Part shown: positions 34,527 to 43,178 of the stretch, one piece after another | Layout of the letters: each line of letters begins with the position of its first letter | How positions within the stretch are numbered: position 1 is the stretch's first letter | DNA from: Streptomyces antioxidans | Lineage (GTDB): Bacteria > Actinomycetota > Actinomycetes > Streptomycetales > Streptomycetaceae | Assembly (NCBI RefSeq): GCF_000968685.2 | Contig: NZ_LAKD02000102.1 | Span: 62,001 to 126,000, forward strand | Direction of reading: 5' to 3' | Length of the DNA: 64,000 nucleotides | Made by a program: the position numbers and the translations under genes | The notes under the pieces: model-generated | What the model saw: the letters and a program-made list of their open reading frames with translations, nothing else | Database searches by the model: none | Told to the model about the DNA's origin: nothing

Positions 34527-37500
34527 CTAACGCTCCTGCTGGTAAGTCGGGCCAATGCCGCGATCATGGTTGTCGCCGTGTCCGGTACCGGCCCGGCGAC
34601 CCTGCTGGATCCCACGGCGGAGGTTGGTCAGCCTTCCGCGTACGTCATCCGGTGCGCGAGACACCTGCGGCCCAGTCCTTTCGGGCTGCTGCGGCTGCTG
34701 GTGAGCTGCGCCCTCCACGAGGTTTGCGCGCGGCACCCGCCGCGGCAACCCGGATGACGTGATGCCCCCGGCCGCGGGTTCGCGGATCTGCTCGGCGCGG
34801 CGCCAGCGCTCGTCGTTGTGGGGCGACGTACGCCAGTGGGACCCCGTGCTCCGGCCGTTGAGTCCGGCCCCGCCCGGGCCCGCAGGGGCGCCCGATCCGG
34901 CGAAGTATTCCCCCGCGCCCTGGGACGCGGGCTGCGGCTCGCGGGGAGCGGGGGGCGGTACGGCCGAGGCGGGACGGCTGGGGGAGGGCCCGGGTGCGGA
35001 GGGCGCGGACGGGAACGACCGGCCGCCGTCCCGCGGGCCCGAGTTGCCCGGGTCCACGACCTGTGGGTGGTGCCAGGTCGACTCGATGGTGTCGAAGATC
35101 GGGGTACGGCCGTCGCCGGGACCGGCGGCGGGCGGCAGCGGGTCGTTCCTACGCCGGCCGGACTCGCCCTGGGGGTCCTGGGGCAGCGCGTACTCACCGG
35201 TGCCGCTCATGTCCGGACGCGGGAACTCGCCCGTGTCGCCCGGGCCGCGGCCGTAGTCGGGGCGGGGGAACTCTCCGGTGTCGCCGGGCCCGCGGCTGTA
35301 GTCGGGCCGCGGGAATTCGCCCGTATCGCCGGGGCCGCCCACGTTCGGACGGGGGAACTCTCCGGTGTCGCCCGGGCCGCGGCCGTAGTCGGGGCGGGGG
35401 AACTCGCCCGTGTCGCCGGGCCCGCGGCCACCGCGCGGGGCGGCGTCCTCGAACCGGGGCTGGGCGTACTCACCGGTGCTGCCCGGGCCCTGGCCGAAGT
35501 CCGGGCGGGCATACTCGCCGGTGTCGCCCGGGCCCCGGCCGTAGTCGGGGCGGTTGAACTGGCCGCTGTCGGACGGCCCCTGCCCGGCCTGCGGCCCGCC
35601 GGGCGCGCGGCGCGGCTCGAACATGCTGGGGCCGTCGGTCACCTGCGGCAGCTCGCCGGTGTCGCCGGGGCCGCGGTTGCCGAACGGATCGCGCCGCCCC
35701 GCCGGGCCGCCGAGGTCCGGACGGGCGAACTGGCCGGTGGGTTCGTACTCCTCGTGCCCGCGCGGGGTGTCCCCGGCGTCGCGCGGAGCGCTCGGCCAGT
35801 CGTCCTGGCCGGACGCGCGGCGCGCCCCCCAGCTGGTGCCGGGCTGCGCGGGGGCCGGAAGCTCGGGCGCGGGGCCGCGTGTGGGCAGCTGCGGACGGCC
35901 GCCCTGGTCGCCGCCGTCGGCCCGGGCCGGGGCGCCGGTCGGCGGGGCGACGGTCGGGTTCTCGCCGCGGGTCGGAAGCGGGGGACGGCCGGAGGGGGCG
36001 CCCTGACCGCCCTGCTGACCGCCGGGGCCCGAGGGGGCGTTGGTCCGGGGGCCGGGAGGCCGTCCGCTCTCGAAGAGGTTGGTGCCACCGGAGGAAGCGC
36101 CGCCCGAGGAGCCCGCACCCGTGCCGAGCGGCCGGGTCGGCAGTCCGCCGATGGTGCCGTTGCCCGGCAGCGCGGCGCGCGAACCGGAGCCCGGCACCTG
36201 GCGCCGGGAGGGCGCCGAGCCGAGCAGCCCCGCGCCTTCGCCCTGCGCGCCACCGCCGGCGACGCCCTGACCGCCCTGGCCCGGCTTGCCACCCGCCGCC
36301 TGCGGCGCCGGCTTCCGGCCGCCCTGGGCGACATCGACCGGCAGCATGACCAGCGCCGTCGTACCGCCCGAGTCGGACGGCCTGAGCTGGATGCGGATGC
36401 CGTGGCGCAGCGAGAGGCGGCCGACCACGAACAGGCCCATGCGCCGGGAGACCGACACATCGACGGTGGGCGGGGAGGCCAGCCGCTCGTTGATCGCCGC
36501 CAGGTCCTCGGGCGAGAGCCCGATACCGGTGTCGTGGATCTCGACCAGCACCCGCCCGTCGGGCAGTGCGTGACCGGTGACCTTGACCTTGGTCTGTGGC
36601 GAGGAGAAGGAGGTGGCGTTCTCCAGCAGCTCGGCGAGCAGGTGGACGAGGTCGTTGACGACCCGGCCCGCGACCTCGGTCGCGGGGACCGAGCTGAGCT
36701 CGATGCGCTCGTACTGCTCCACCTCGGAGGCGGCCGCGCGGAGCACGTCCACCAGCGGCACCGGACGGGTCCACCGGCGGCCGGGCTCCTCGCCCGCGAG
36801 GACCAGGAGGTTCTCGCCGTTACGGCGCATACGGGTGGCGAGGTGGTCCAGCTTGAACAGCGAGGAGAGCTGGTCCGGGTCGGCCTCGCGGCTCTCCAGC
36901 TCGGAGATGAGCGAGAGCTGGCGCTGGATGAGGCCCTGGCTGCGGCGCGAGAGGTTGGTGAACATCGCGTTGACGTTGCCCCGCAGCAGCGCCTGCTCGG
37001 CGGCGAGCCGGACCGCCTCGCGGTGCACGTCGTCGAAGGCCGCGGCCACCTTTCCGATCTCGTCCCGGCTGTGCACACCGACGGACTCGACCGAGGTGTC
37101 CACGTCCTGCGGATCGGACTCGGAGAGCTGCTTGACCAGTTCGGGCAGCCGCTTCTGGGAGACCTCCTGCGCGGTGTCCTGCAGACGGCGCAGCGAGCGG
37201 ACCATGGAGCGGGCGACGACGAAGGCGCCGACCAGGGAGACGCCGAGGACCAGCAGGATCAGCGCACCGTTGAGGATCGCGTCCTGCTGGGCGGAGTCGC
37301 GGAGCTCACGAGCCTTCTGCTGCATCTCGCTGAGCAGCGTCTCCTCGATCTTGCCCATCTCTTCGATCTTGATACTGTCCTGGTCGTACCAGTCGAGATC
37401 GGTCCGCTTCTCCGCCTTGAGCCCCTCGGGGTCGCGCACCGCGCGGTCGGCGTACATGGTCGCCGCCTTGATGTCGGGGCGGCTGTCCAGCGGTTCGAGC

Positions 37501-38483
37501 AGGTCCTCGGAGTTGCCCTGGCGGATCTGCTTGAAGCGGCCGAGTGCTTCGTTCTCCTTGTCCACCGCGGTCCTGGCGAACCGGCGGTCGTTGGCGGAGA
37601 AGTCGGCGCCCTTCGGGTCGGCGAGCGCGGCGCTGATGAGCGCGCGCTGGATGGAGGCGTACTCCTTCGCGGAGGAGAAGGTGGCGAGCGCGCGGGTATT
37701 GTTGATCATCGCGCGGTTGCTGGTCGCCTGCGCCATGTCCTGGGACAGCAGCAGCAGCGAGTTGATCAGCTCGTTGTAGTTCTGGACCGTCAGCGAGTAG
37801 TACTGGCTGTTGTCGTAGGCCGTGTCCCGGACTTCGTTGATCTTGCCCAGCTGGCGGTCGATGTTGACGAGCGTGGACTGCACGCCCGCGAGCGACTGGT
37901 CACCGGGGTCGACCTGGTGGGTGGCCTCGCGGAACGCCGCGATCGCGCGGTTGGTGTCCTCGCGGGTGGAGACGACCCGGTCGTCCTTGTCGTTGCCCTT
38001 GCCCGCCAGTGGGCTGGCCGACTTGTCGCGCTCCTCCTGGAGCGCGCTGGCCAGCTGGGTGGCCTGCTGCGTCATCTCGGTGAGCAGCTTCATCTGGTCC
38101 AGCTGCTGGATGTTGTCCAGCGAGCCCTCGATGCGCAGCGCCCCCAGCGTGGTCGCGGCGACCACCGGGAGCGCGAGCAGGGAGACCAGGCGGGTACTGA
38201 TGCGCCAGTTGCGCAGGGCCATGCGACTGCCGGGCCCGCTGGGGCCGGAGGGCTTCGCCTTGGCCGACGGCGCCGTGGCATCTCCGCCACCACCGCCGCT
38301 GGGCGCGCTGATCCGGGTAGCGCTCTGCGCACCGGAACCGGCCTCGGGCCCCTGATCGCTCAGCGTCCTGCCGTTGCTCCCCTGGGCGCGCTGAGGCGAG
38401 GAGCCGCCGCGGTCGGTCGCGCCGCGCGGCTCCGGGTCCGCCGAAGCTTCCCCTTGGCCCTGGTGGGCCTGGGGAGCTCCCAT
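34527..38483 (-). CDS. cvnA1: Conservon sensor histidine kinase-like CvnA (cvn1 copy), long repeat tail
   Basis: 1318 residues. A disordered N-terminus of ~90 residues; membrane helices about 98-115 and 401-422 around a nitrate-sensor-like domain; HAMP; helical region with FKLDHLATRMRRNGENL; ATPase N-box ELLENAT (about 616) and DTGIGL (about 651). After residue ~730 comes a ~590-residue Pro/Gly-rich disordered tail with 11 copies of a GDTGEF(P)RPD-type repeat. The ATG at 38483 follows GAGGGA. The first gene of conservon 1. The tail is much longer than in CvnA2. Confidence 0.9.
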   Translation of the reverse strand: MGAPQAHQGQGEASADPEPRGATDRGGSSPQRAQGSNGRTLSDQGPEAGSGAQSATRISAPSGGGGGDATAPSAKAKPSGPSGPGSRMALRNWRISTRLVSLLALPVVAATTLGALRIEGSLDNIQQLDQMKLLTEMTQQATQLASALQEERDKSASPLAGKGNDKDDRVVSTREDTNRAIAAFREATHQVDPGDQSLAGVQSTLVNIDRQLGKINEVRDTAYDNSQYYSLTVQNYNELINSLLLLSQDMAQATSNRAMINNTRALATFSSAKEYASIQRALISAALADPKGADFSANDRRFARTAVDKENEALGRFKQIRQGNSEDLLEPLDSRPDIKAATMYADRAVRDPEGLKAEKRTDLDWYDQDSIKIEEMGKIEETLLSEMQQKARELRDSAQQDAILNGALILLVLGVSLVGAFVVARSMVRSLRRLQDTAQEVSQKRLPELVKQLSESDPQDVDTSVESVGVHSRDEIGKVAAAFDDVHREAVRLAAEQALLRGNVNAMFTNLSRRSQGLIQRQLSLISELESREADPDQLSSLFKLDHLATRMRRNGENLLVLAGEEPGRRWTRPVPLVDVLRAAASEVEQYERIELSSVPATEVAGRVVNDLVHLLAELLENATSFSSPQTKVKVTGHALPDGRVLVEIHDTGIGLSPEDLAAINERLASPPTVDVSVSRRMGLFVVGRLSLRHGIRIQLRPSDSGGTTALVMLPVDVAQGGRKPAPQAAGGKPGQGGQGVAGGGAQGEGAGLLGSAPSRRQVPGSGSRAALPGNGTIGGLPTRPLGTGAGSSGGASSGGTNLFESGRPPGPRTNAPSGPGGQQGGQGAPSGRPPLPTRGENPTVAPPTGAPARADGGDQGGRPQLPTRGPAPELPAPAQPGTSWGARRASGQDDWPSAPRDAGDTPRGHEEYEPTGQFARPDLGGPAGRRDPFGNRGPGDTGELPQVTDGPSMFEPRRAPGGPQAGQGPSDSGQFNRPDYGRGPGDTGEYARPDFGQGPGSTGEYAQPRFEDAAPRGGRGPGDTGEFPRPDYGRGPGDTGEFPRPNVGGPGDTGEFPRPDYSRGPGDTGEFPRPDYGRGPGDTGEFPRPDMSGTGEYALPQDPQGESGRRRNDPLPPAAGPGDGRTPIFDTIESTWHHPQVVDPGNSGPRDGGRSFPSAPSAPGPSPSRPASAVPPPAPREPQPASQGAGEYFAGSGAPAGPGGAGLNGRSTGSHWRTSPHNDERWRRAEQIREPAAGGITSSGLPRRVPRANLVEGAAHQQPQQPERTGPQVSRAPDDVRGRLTNLRRGIQQGRRAGTGHGDNHDRGIGPTYQQER
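35210..35560 (-). repeat. Repeat-coding region in the cvnA1 tail
   Basis: Encodes consecutive units of the form GPGDTGEFPRPDYGR, 14-18 residues each; five are almost identical and others vary (SDSGQFNRP, GSTGEYAQP, SGTGEYALP). Residues about 974-1091. The units share DNA as well as protein sequence, so copy number may vary between strains. Confidence 0.9.
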
Positions 38484-39078
38484 ACCATCCCTCTTGATAC
38501 GTCCCTGCACTAGCGTCGCAACCTCTGGACCAGGCGCCCCACCGGCGGAGCGGCGGAGCGGTGTCGAGTCGTGGGGGACCGCGATCCCCCCTGTCGGTCG
38601 TGAGTGACCGGCGCGCATCCTTTCGTGTCGACAAGAGGAGCCCCCCGCCGCTCGGCGCCTCCTGCAGTTTGCGCCCCCGTGCGCGCCGGTGATTCCCGCG
38701 GCGGTCCCGGGAATTCCAGCACAGTGCCGGATGCTGCAACAAGGGCAATGGATAAGGCTGTGATGTGTGTGACGCTCCGTGCGGACTTTATTACGGGACG
38801 TAGAAAGCCTTGTCGGCGATAACGGACTTTCGGGTACGAATCGAAGGCCACAATCGAGTGTCCGGCTAGCGATGATCAAGAGCGGAACGTCAGGTTCGGG
38901 TATGCGATGTCCGTTTAGCGCGATTGGGTAACTGTCTTCTATGTCGCGTTTGCCTGATCGTCCGTGAGCAATATCACATGCTGGTGGCGACTTTTCCTGC
39001 GAATCGATGGGCAAGGCCGCCTCTAGCCTGACGCTTTACATAGCCGGAACGAACGACAAGAGCGAGGCGTACACCCCA
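38484..39078. other. Long intergenic region upstream of cvn1
   Basis: About 595 nt between divergent genes, without a believable ORF. It is AT-rich compared with the coding DNA from 38700 to 39060. It has the 12-mer GAATTCCAGCAC (38711-38722, also before cvn2), a candidate cvn1 promoter and the approximate direct repeat CGGACTTT (38783-38790 and 38823-38830). Confidence 0.6.
38788..38816 (-). promoter_or_regulatory. Candidate cvn1 promoter
   Basis: Minus strand CCGACA (38816-38811), 17 nt, TAATAA (38793-38788). It would give a leader of about 300 nt before cvnA1. Confidence 0.35.
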
Positions 39079-39294
39079 GTGAAGACGACGATGATGTTCC
39101 GCTCCATAGCCAACCCGCGGCGCACCACCCTGGCCCATGTCAAGGACGTCCAAGAGCTCAAGGACGCCAAGGACATCGCCGAGGAGGTCGAGAGCACCGA
39201 CGCGCCCGAGGAGCAGCCGGAGCACCGCGTCGAGCTCCCCAACCGGACCGCGAACCCCAGGCGCACCGTGCTGACCGAGACCCTGGGCAACTGA
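39079..39294 (+). CDS. Small protein with two NPRRT motifs, unknown function
   Basis: 71 residues from GTG 39079 (GAGG about 12 nt upstream); an in-frame ATG at 39007 would add 24 residues with no start signal. The protein carries ANPRRTTL near the N-terminus and ANPRRTVL near the C-terminus, with an acidic, probably helical middle (KDAKDIAEEVESTDAPEE). It diverges from conservon 1. I do not recognise the family; the duplicated motif hints at binding a repeated partner surface. Confidence 0.65.
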   Translation: MKTTMMFRSIANPRRTTLAHVKDVQELKDAKDIAEEVESTDAPEEQPEHRVELPNRTANPRRTVLTETLGN

Positions 39295-39416
39295 CCCCCG
39301 GGGCGGTGGTGGGCGGCGTCACCACCGGCGGCGGGCGGGGCGGCGGCGCGCGGGACGCGGAGCGATAGCCTGGGGCGTCAGTCTCCAGCGAGTTCAGTCA
39401 GGAGCCAAGGCTTCCC

Positions 39417-40208
39417 GTGCGCATCGCCAGATTCTCCATCGACGGCAACGTCGCCTTCGGCGTGGTGGAGGGCGAACCGTCCGATCCGGACGGCCCCGTC
39501 CTCGACATCATCAAGGGTCACCCCTTCGCCGAATTCGAGCGCTCGGGCCAGAAGGTCCCGCTGAGCAAGGTCCGGCTGCTGCCGCCCGTCCTGCCGAACA
39601 AGGTCGTCGGAATCGGGCGCAACTACGCCGAGCACGCGACGGAGCTGGGCAACGAGGTCCCCGACGTGCCGGTCGTCTTCTTCAAGCCGTCCACCTCCGT
39701 GGTCGGCCCCGGCGACCCGGTCGCGTACCCCTCCTTCTCCTCCGAGGTGCACTACGAGGCCGAGCTGGCCGTGGTGATCGGACGGATGTGCCGCGAGGTT
39801 CCGCGTGACCGCGTCCAGGACGTCATCCTCGGCTACACCTGCGGCAACGACATCACGGCCCGCGATGCCCAGCGGCGCGAGAAGCAGTGGGCGCGGGCCA
39901 AGGGCTTTGACACCTCCTGCCCGCTGGGCCCCTGGGTGGAGACCGATATCGATCTGACGCGCGCCGGCGACCTCGGCATCATGTGCACCGTCAACGGTGA
40001 ACAGCGCCAGCTCGGCCGTACGAGCGAGATGGTGCGCCCGATCGAGGACCTGATCGTGCACATCACCGAGGCGATGACGCTGCTCCCCGGCGACGTCGTG
40101 CTCACCGGCACCCCGGCGGGCGTCGGCCCGCTCTCCGTCGGCGACGAGGTCGCCGTCACCATCGAAGGCATCGGCACTCTCACCAACAAGGTGATCAAGC
40201 GTGGCTAG
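39417..40208 (+). CDS. Fumarylacetoacetate hydrolase-family enzyme
   Basis: 263 residues, FAH C-domain fold. KVVGIGRNYAEHATELG starts the conserved core; the metal ligands are in VHYEAELAVVIG and GYTCGNDITARD; the tail has GDVVLTGTPAGVGPL. The family includes 2-hydroxyhepta-2,4-dienedioate isomerases, acylpyruvases and oxaloacetate decarboxylases, and the sequence does not decide between them; small members next to housekeeping genes are often acylpyruvase/oxaloacetate decarboxylase. GTG 39417 follows AGGAG. It overlaps gltX by 8 nt, so the two are cotranscribed. Confidence 0.88.
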   Translation: MRIARFSIDGNVAFGVVEGEPSDPDGPVLDIIKGHPFAEFERSGQKVPLSKVRLLPPVLPNKVVGIGRNYAEHATELGNEVPDVPVVFFKPSTSVVGPGDPVAYPSFSSEVHYEAELAVVIGRMCREVPRDRVQDVILGYTCGNDITARDAQRREKQWARAKGFDTSCPLGPWVETDIDLTRAGDLGIMCTVNGEQRQLGRTSEMVRPIEDLIVHITEAMTLLPGDVVLTGTPAGVGPLSVGDEVAVTIEGIGTLTNKVIKRG

Positions 40209-41688
40209 CGCACCCTCCTCCGCCCCCGTGCGGGTTCGTTTCTGTCCCTCGCCGACCGGCAACCCCCATGTCGGCCTGGTCCGCACGGCCCTGTTCAACT
40301 GGGCCTTCGCCCGTCACCACGGCGGCACCCTGGTGTTCCGCATCGAGGACACCGACGCCGCGCGCGACTCCGAGGAGTCCTACACCCAGCTGCTGGACGC
40401 CATGCGCTGGCTGGGCTTCGACTGGGACGAGGGCCCGGAGGTCGGCGGTCCGCACGCGCCCTACCGCCAGTCGCAGCGGATGGACCTCTACCGCGAGGTC
40501 GCGGAGAAGCTGCTGGAGACGGGGCGCGCCTACCGCTGCTACTGCACCGCCGAGGAGCTGGAGGAGCGCCGCGAGGCGGCCCGCAAGGCCGGCCGGCCCT
40601 CGGGCTACGACGGGAAGTGCCGCACCCTGACCGACGGGCAGATCTCGGCGTACGAGGCCGAAGGGCGCACCTCGATCGTGCGCTTCCGGATGCCGGACGA
40701 GCCGATCACCTTCACCGACCTGGTGCGCGGTGAGCTGACCTTCGCCCCCGAGAACGTCACGGACTACGGGATCGTGCGGGCCAACGGCGCCCCCCTCTAC
40801 ACGCTCGTCAACCCCGTCGACGACGCGCTGATGGAGATCACGCACGTACTGCGCGGTGAGGACCTGCTCTCCTCCACCCCGCGGCAGATCGCGCTCTACC
40901 GCGCGCTCGCCGAGATCGGTGTGGGCGGCGGCACGGTGCCCGCCTTCGGCCACCTCCCGTATGTCATGGGCGAGGGCAACAAGAAGCTCTCCAAGCGCGA
41001 TCCGCAGGCCTCGCTGAACCTCTACCGGGAGCGCGGCTTCCTCCCCGAGGGGCTGCTCAACTACCTCTCCCTGCTGGGCTGGTCGCTCTCCTCCGACCGG
41101 GACGTCTTCTCGCTGGCGGAGATGGTCGAGGCGTTCGAGCTCTCGGCGGTGAACGCCAACCCGGCGCGCTTCGACCTCAAGAAGGCCGAGGCGATCAACG
41201 CGGACCACATCCGGATGCTGGATCTGAAGGCGTTCATCGAGCGTTGCGAGCCCTGGCTGCGGGCCCCGCACGCACCGTGGGCCCCGGAGGCCTTCGACCC
41301 GGCCGCCTTCGAGGCGCTGGCCCCGCTGGCCCAGACCCGGCTGACGGTCCTGTCCGACATCACCGCCAACGTGGACTTCCTCTTCCTCGACGAGCCGGTG
41401 GCCGACGAGGCGTCCTGGACCAAGGCGATGAAGCCGGGCGCGGACGCGCTCCTGGCCTCGGTACGCACCCGGCTCGCCGGGGCGGACTGGGACGCCGAGA
41501 CCCTGAAGGCCGCGGTCCTCGCGGCCGGTGAGGAGCACGGTCTGAAGCTGGGCAAGGCGCAGGCGCCGCTGCGCGTCGCGGTCACCGGGCGTACGGTCGG
41601 GCTGCCGCTGTTCGAGTCCCTGGAGGTCCTGGGCCGTGAGCGCACGCTGGCCCGGGTCGACGCGGCGCTGGCCAAGCTGGCCGGGTAG
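40201..41688 (+). CDS. gltX: Glutamyl-tRNA synthetase
   Basis: 495-residue class I synthetase. The HIGH-like signature is SPTGNPHVG (about residues 18-26), KMSKS is KLSKRD (about 262-267), and a C-terminal helical anticodon-binding domain follows. In organisms without glutaminyl-tRNA synthetase, as is usual in Streptomyces, this enzyme also charges tRNA-Gln with Glu for GatCAB to amidate. The three tRNA-Glu and two tRNA-Gln genes lie 200-700 nt downstream. GTG start inside the preceding gene. The 3' end is repeated just past its stop. Confidence 0.96.
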   Translation: MASAPSSAPVRVRFCPSPTGNPHVGLVRTALFNWAFARHHGGTLVFRIEDTDAARDSEESYTQLLDAMRWLGFDWDEGPEVGGPHAPYRQSQRMDLYREVAEKLLETGRAYRCYCTAEELEERREAARKAGRPSGYDGKCRTLTDGQISAYEAEGRTSIVRFRMPDEPITFTDLVRGELTFAPENVTDYGIVRANGAPLYTLVNPVDDALMEITHVLRGEDLLSSTPRQIALYRALAEIGVGGGTVPAFGHLPYVMGEGNKKLSKRDPQASLNLYRERGFLPEGLLNYLSLLGWSLSSDRDVFSLAEMVEAFELSAVNANPARFDLKKAEAINADHIRMLDLKAFIERCEPWLRAPHAPWAPEAFDPAAFEALAPLAQTRLTVLSDITANVDFLFLDEPVADEASWTKAMKPGADALLASVRTRLAGADWDAETLKAAVLAAGEEHGLKLGKAQAPLRVAVTGRTVGLPLFESLEVLGRERTLARVDAALAKLAG

Positions 41689-41738
41689 GTGAGTGGCCGG
41701 ACCGCTAGGTGAGTGGCCGGACCGGATGGGTGAGTGAG
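41686..41738 (+). repeat. Tandem copies of the gltX stop region
   Basis: 20-bp units at 41686-41705 and 41706-41725 (TAGGTGAGTGGCCGGACCG plus one base) are contiguous; a third partial copy (GGGTGAGTGAG) follows. The first T is that of the gltX TAG. Confidence 0.85.
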
Positions 41739-41896
41739 GCGCCGTCCGCGCCCGCGAGGCGGCGCCACTCGCGGTGATACTCGTTTTGGTGGCCCGTCCA
41801 CCATCGGGTAATGTTCTTCCTGCGCCGGACGGGCCGCCGAGAGGTCGGACCGGAGGCGTAAACCAAACAAAACCCCTTACGGGGGTGGCGTTTTGG

Positions 41897-41968
41897 TGGG
41901 GTATGGTGTAATTGGCAGCACGAGTGATTCTGGTTCACTTAGTCTAGGTTCGAGTCCTGGTACCCCAG
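41897..41968 (+). tRNA. tRNA-Gln (CTG)
   Basis: 72 nt. Acceptor TGGGGTA/TACCCCA; anticodon stem AGTGA/TCACT with loop TTCTGGT, anticodon CTG; T-arm GGTTCGAGTCC. CCA is not encoded (GCA follows). Confidence 0.95.
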
Positions 41969-42018
41969 CAAGAGATTCCCTGGATGCCGGGTGGATCTCT
42001 TGATCCAAGCAGGACCAA

Positions 42019-42091
42019 GCCCCCGTTGTGTAGCGGCCTAGCACGCTGCCCTCTCAAGGCAGTAGCGCCGGTTCGAATCCGGTCGGGGGTA
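42019..42091 (+). tRNA. tRNA-Glu (CTC), copy 1
   Basis: 73 nt. Acceptor GCCCCCG/CGGGGGT; anticodon stem CTGCC/GGCAG, loop CTCTCAA, anticodon CTC; T-arm CCGGTTCGAATCCGG. It differs from copies 2 and 3 by one compensated pair in the anticodon stem. Confidence 0.95.
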
Positions 42092-42122
42092 CGGATCTCT
42101 TCGTTTCGCGGAGATCGCTAGG

Positions 42123-42195
42123 GCCCCCGTTGTGTAGCGGCCTAGCACGCCGCCCTCTCAAGGCGGTAGCGCCGGTTCGAATCCGGTCGGGGGTA
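42123..42195 (+). tRNA. tRNA-Glu (CTC), copy 2
   Basis: 73 nt. Anticodon stem CCGCC/GGCGG with loop CTCTCAA; identical to copy 3. No encoded CCA. Confidence 0.95.
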
Positions 42196-42208
42196 CTGGT
42201 CTATACCA

Positions 42209-42280
42209 TGGGCTATGGTGTAATTGGCAGCACGAGTGATTCTGGTTCATTTAGTCTAGGTTCGAGTCCTGGTAGCCCAG
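42209..42280 (+). tRNA. tRNA-Gln (CTG), copy 2
   Basis: 72 nt. Acceptor TGGGCTA/TAGCCCA, a compensated change from copy 1; anticodon stem AGTGA/TCATT contains a G-T pair; anticodon CTG. Confidence 0.93.
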
Positions 42281-42302
42281 CGCAGCACTTGTGCTGATTC
42301 AG

Positions 42303-42375
42303 GCCCCCGTTGTGTAGCGGCCTAGCACGCCGCCCTCTCAAGGCGGTAGCGCCGGTTCGAATCCGGTCGGGGGTA
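42303..42375 (+). tRNA. tRNA-Glu (CTC), copy 3
   Basis: 73 nt, same sequence as copy 2. Last gene of the cluster; a terminator follows 7 nt later. Confidence 0.95.
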
Positions 42376-42381
42376 CCGGCG

Positions 42382-42411
42382 AGAAGCCCTCCGCGACAGC
42401 GGGGGGCTTCT
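42382..42411. terminator. Terminator of the tRNA cluster
   Basis: 13-bp stem AGAAGCCCTCCGC/GCGGGGGGCTTCT (one G-T pair), loop GACA, then TGTCT. It also faces the convergent MerR gene. Confidence 0.8.
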
Positions 42412-42440
42412 TGTCTGCCGCTCGCGCCCCTGGCGCCTGC

Positions 42441-43100
42441 TCACTTCCCGAAGCGACGGCTGGATTCCTCGGTTTGCGCGAGCCGCCGCAGGCTGAGCAG
42501 CACCGGCTCATAGAGCACCGTCAGCGCCACCACCGCCTCGATCCGCTCCGGCGGGGTGTCGTAGGTCTCCACCAGGTCCAGGTCGGCGACGGCCAGTTCG
42601 CCCGCCAGCCGGGCGTGCACCAGCAGGTGCTCGGTGTCATGCGGATACCCCAGGCGGTCCAGGGAGGCGATGGCCGCCACCAGCATCCGGTAGGCGGGGG
42701 AGGTGTCGCCCAGCTCCTGGCCGTGGGACCAGCCCATCCGCCGCACCACGGTGTCCACCTGCGCACGGGCGCGCGCCGCGTGCGGATCGTCCTCGTCGGG
42801 CTCGGGGCCGTGCGGCAGCGCCCAGACCGCGGCTCCCATCCGGGTGTTCTGGCTGAGCGACTCGTCCTCGGCCGCCGCCAGCACCTCGCGCGCCGTGGCC
42901 ACCGGCATCCGGCCGACCTGGATCAGCGAGCGCACAAGGCGCAGTCTGCGCAGGTGCTCCTCGCCGTATTCGGCCTGGGTGGCGGTGATCCGCTCTCCCG
43001 GCGGCAGCAGCCGCTCGCGCAGGTAGTACTTGATCGTCGCGGTGGGCACTCCGCTGCGCTCGCTGAGCTCCGCCAGTCGCATCCCTGTTGCACCTTCCAT
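42441..43100 (-). CDS. MerR-family regulator
   Basis: 219 residues. The N-terminal winged helix MRLAELSERSGVPTATIKYY (starting at Met-7) and the LPPGERITATQAEYGEEH wing identify MerR; the C-terminal ~130 residues are a helical effector domain without a Cys cluster, so metal sensing is unlikely. Either ATG 43100 or 43082 may be used. It diverges from a DUF4188 gene across a 19-bp perfect palindrome. Confidence 0.85.
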   Translation of the reverse strand: MEGATGMRLAELSERSGVPTATIKYYLRERLLPPGERITATQAEYGEEHLRRLRLVRSLIQVGRMPVATAREVLAAAEDESLSQNTRMGAAVWALPHGPEPDEDDPHAARARAQVDTVVRRMGWSHGQELGDTSPAYRMLVAAIASLDRLGYPHDTEHLLVHARLAGELAVADLDLVETYDTPPERIEAVVALTVLYEPVLLSLRRLAQTEESSRRFGK

Positions 43101-43124
43101 TGGAGAGTGGCACTATCTAAGTAA

Positions 43125-43143
43125 TGGATAGCGCCGCTATCCA
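43125..43143. promoter_or_regulatory. 19-bp palindrome between MerR and DUF4188 genes
   Basis: TGGATAGCGCCGCTATCCA: perfect 9-bp arms with one central base. An overlapping ACTATC/GGATAG pair (43112-43130) extends the symmetry. The 19-bp size is typical of MerR spacer operators. Confidence 0.65.
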
Positions 43144-43178
43144 AGTCTATCCCGGACGTGTGGAACGAGGGGATCGCC

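Noticed and set aside
30299..38513. Very long antisense ORFs opposite cvnA1 (34818-38513) and cvnA2 (30299-32878)
   Set aside because: They are frame shadows of GC-rich third positions; the translations are low-complexity Arg/Gly/Ala/Val strings with no domain and no start signal.
41880..42380. CRISPR-like array
   Set aside because: The regular repeats are tRNA-Gln and tRNA-Glu genes with proper cloverleafs.
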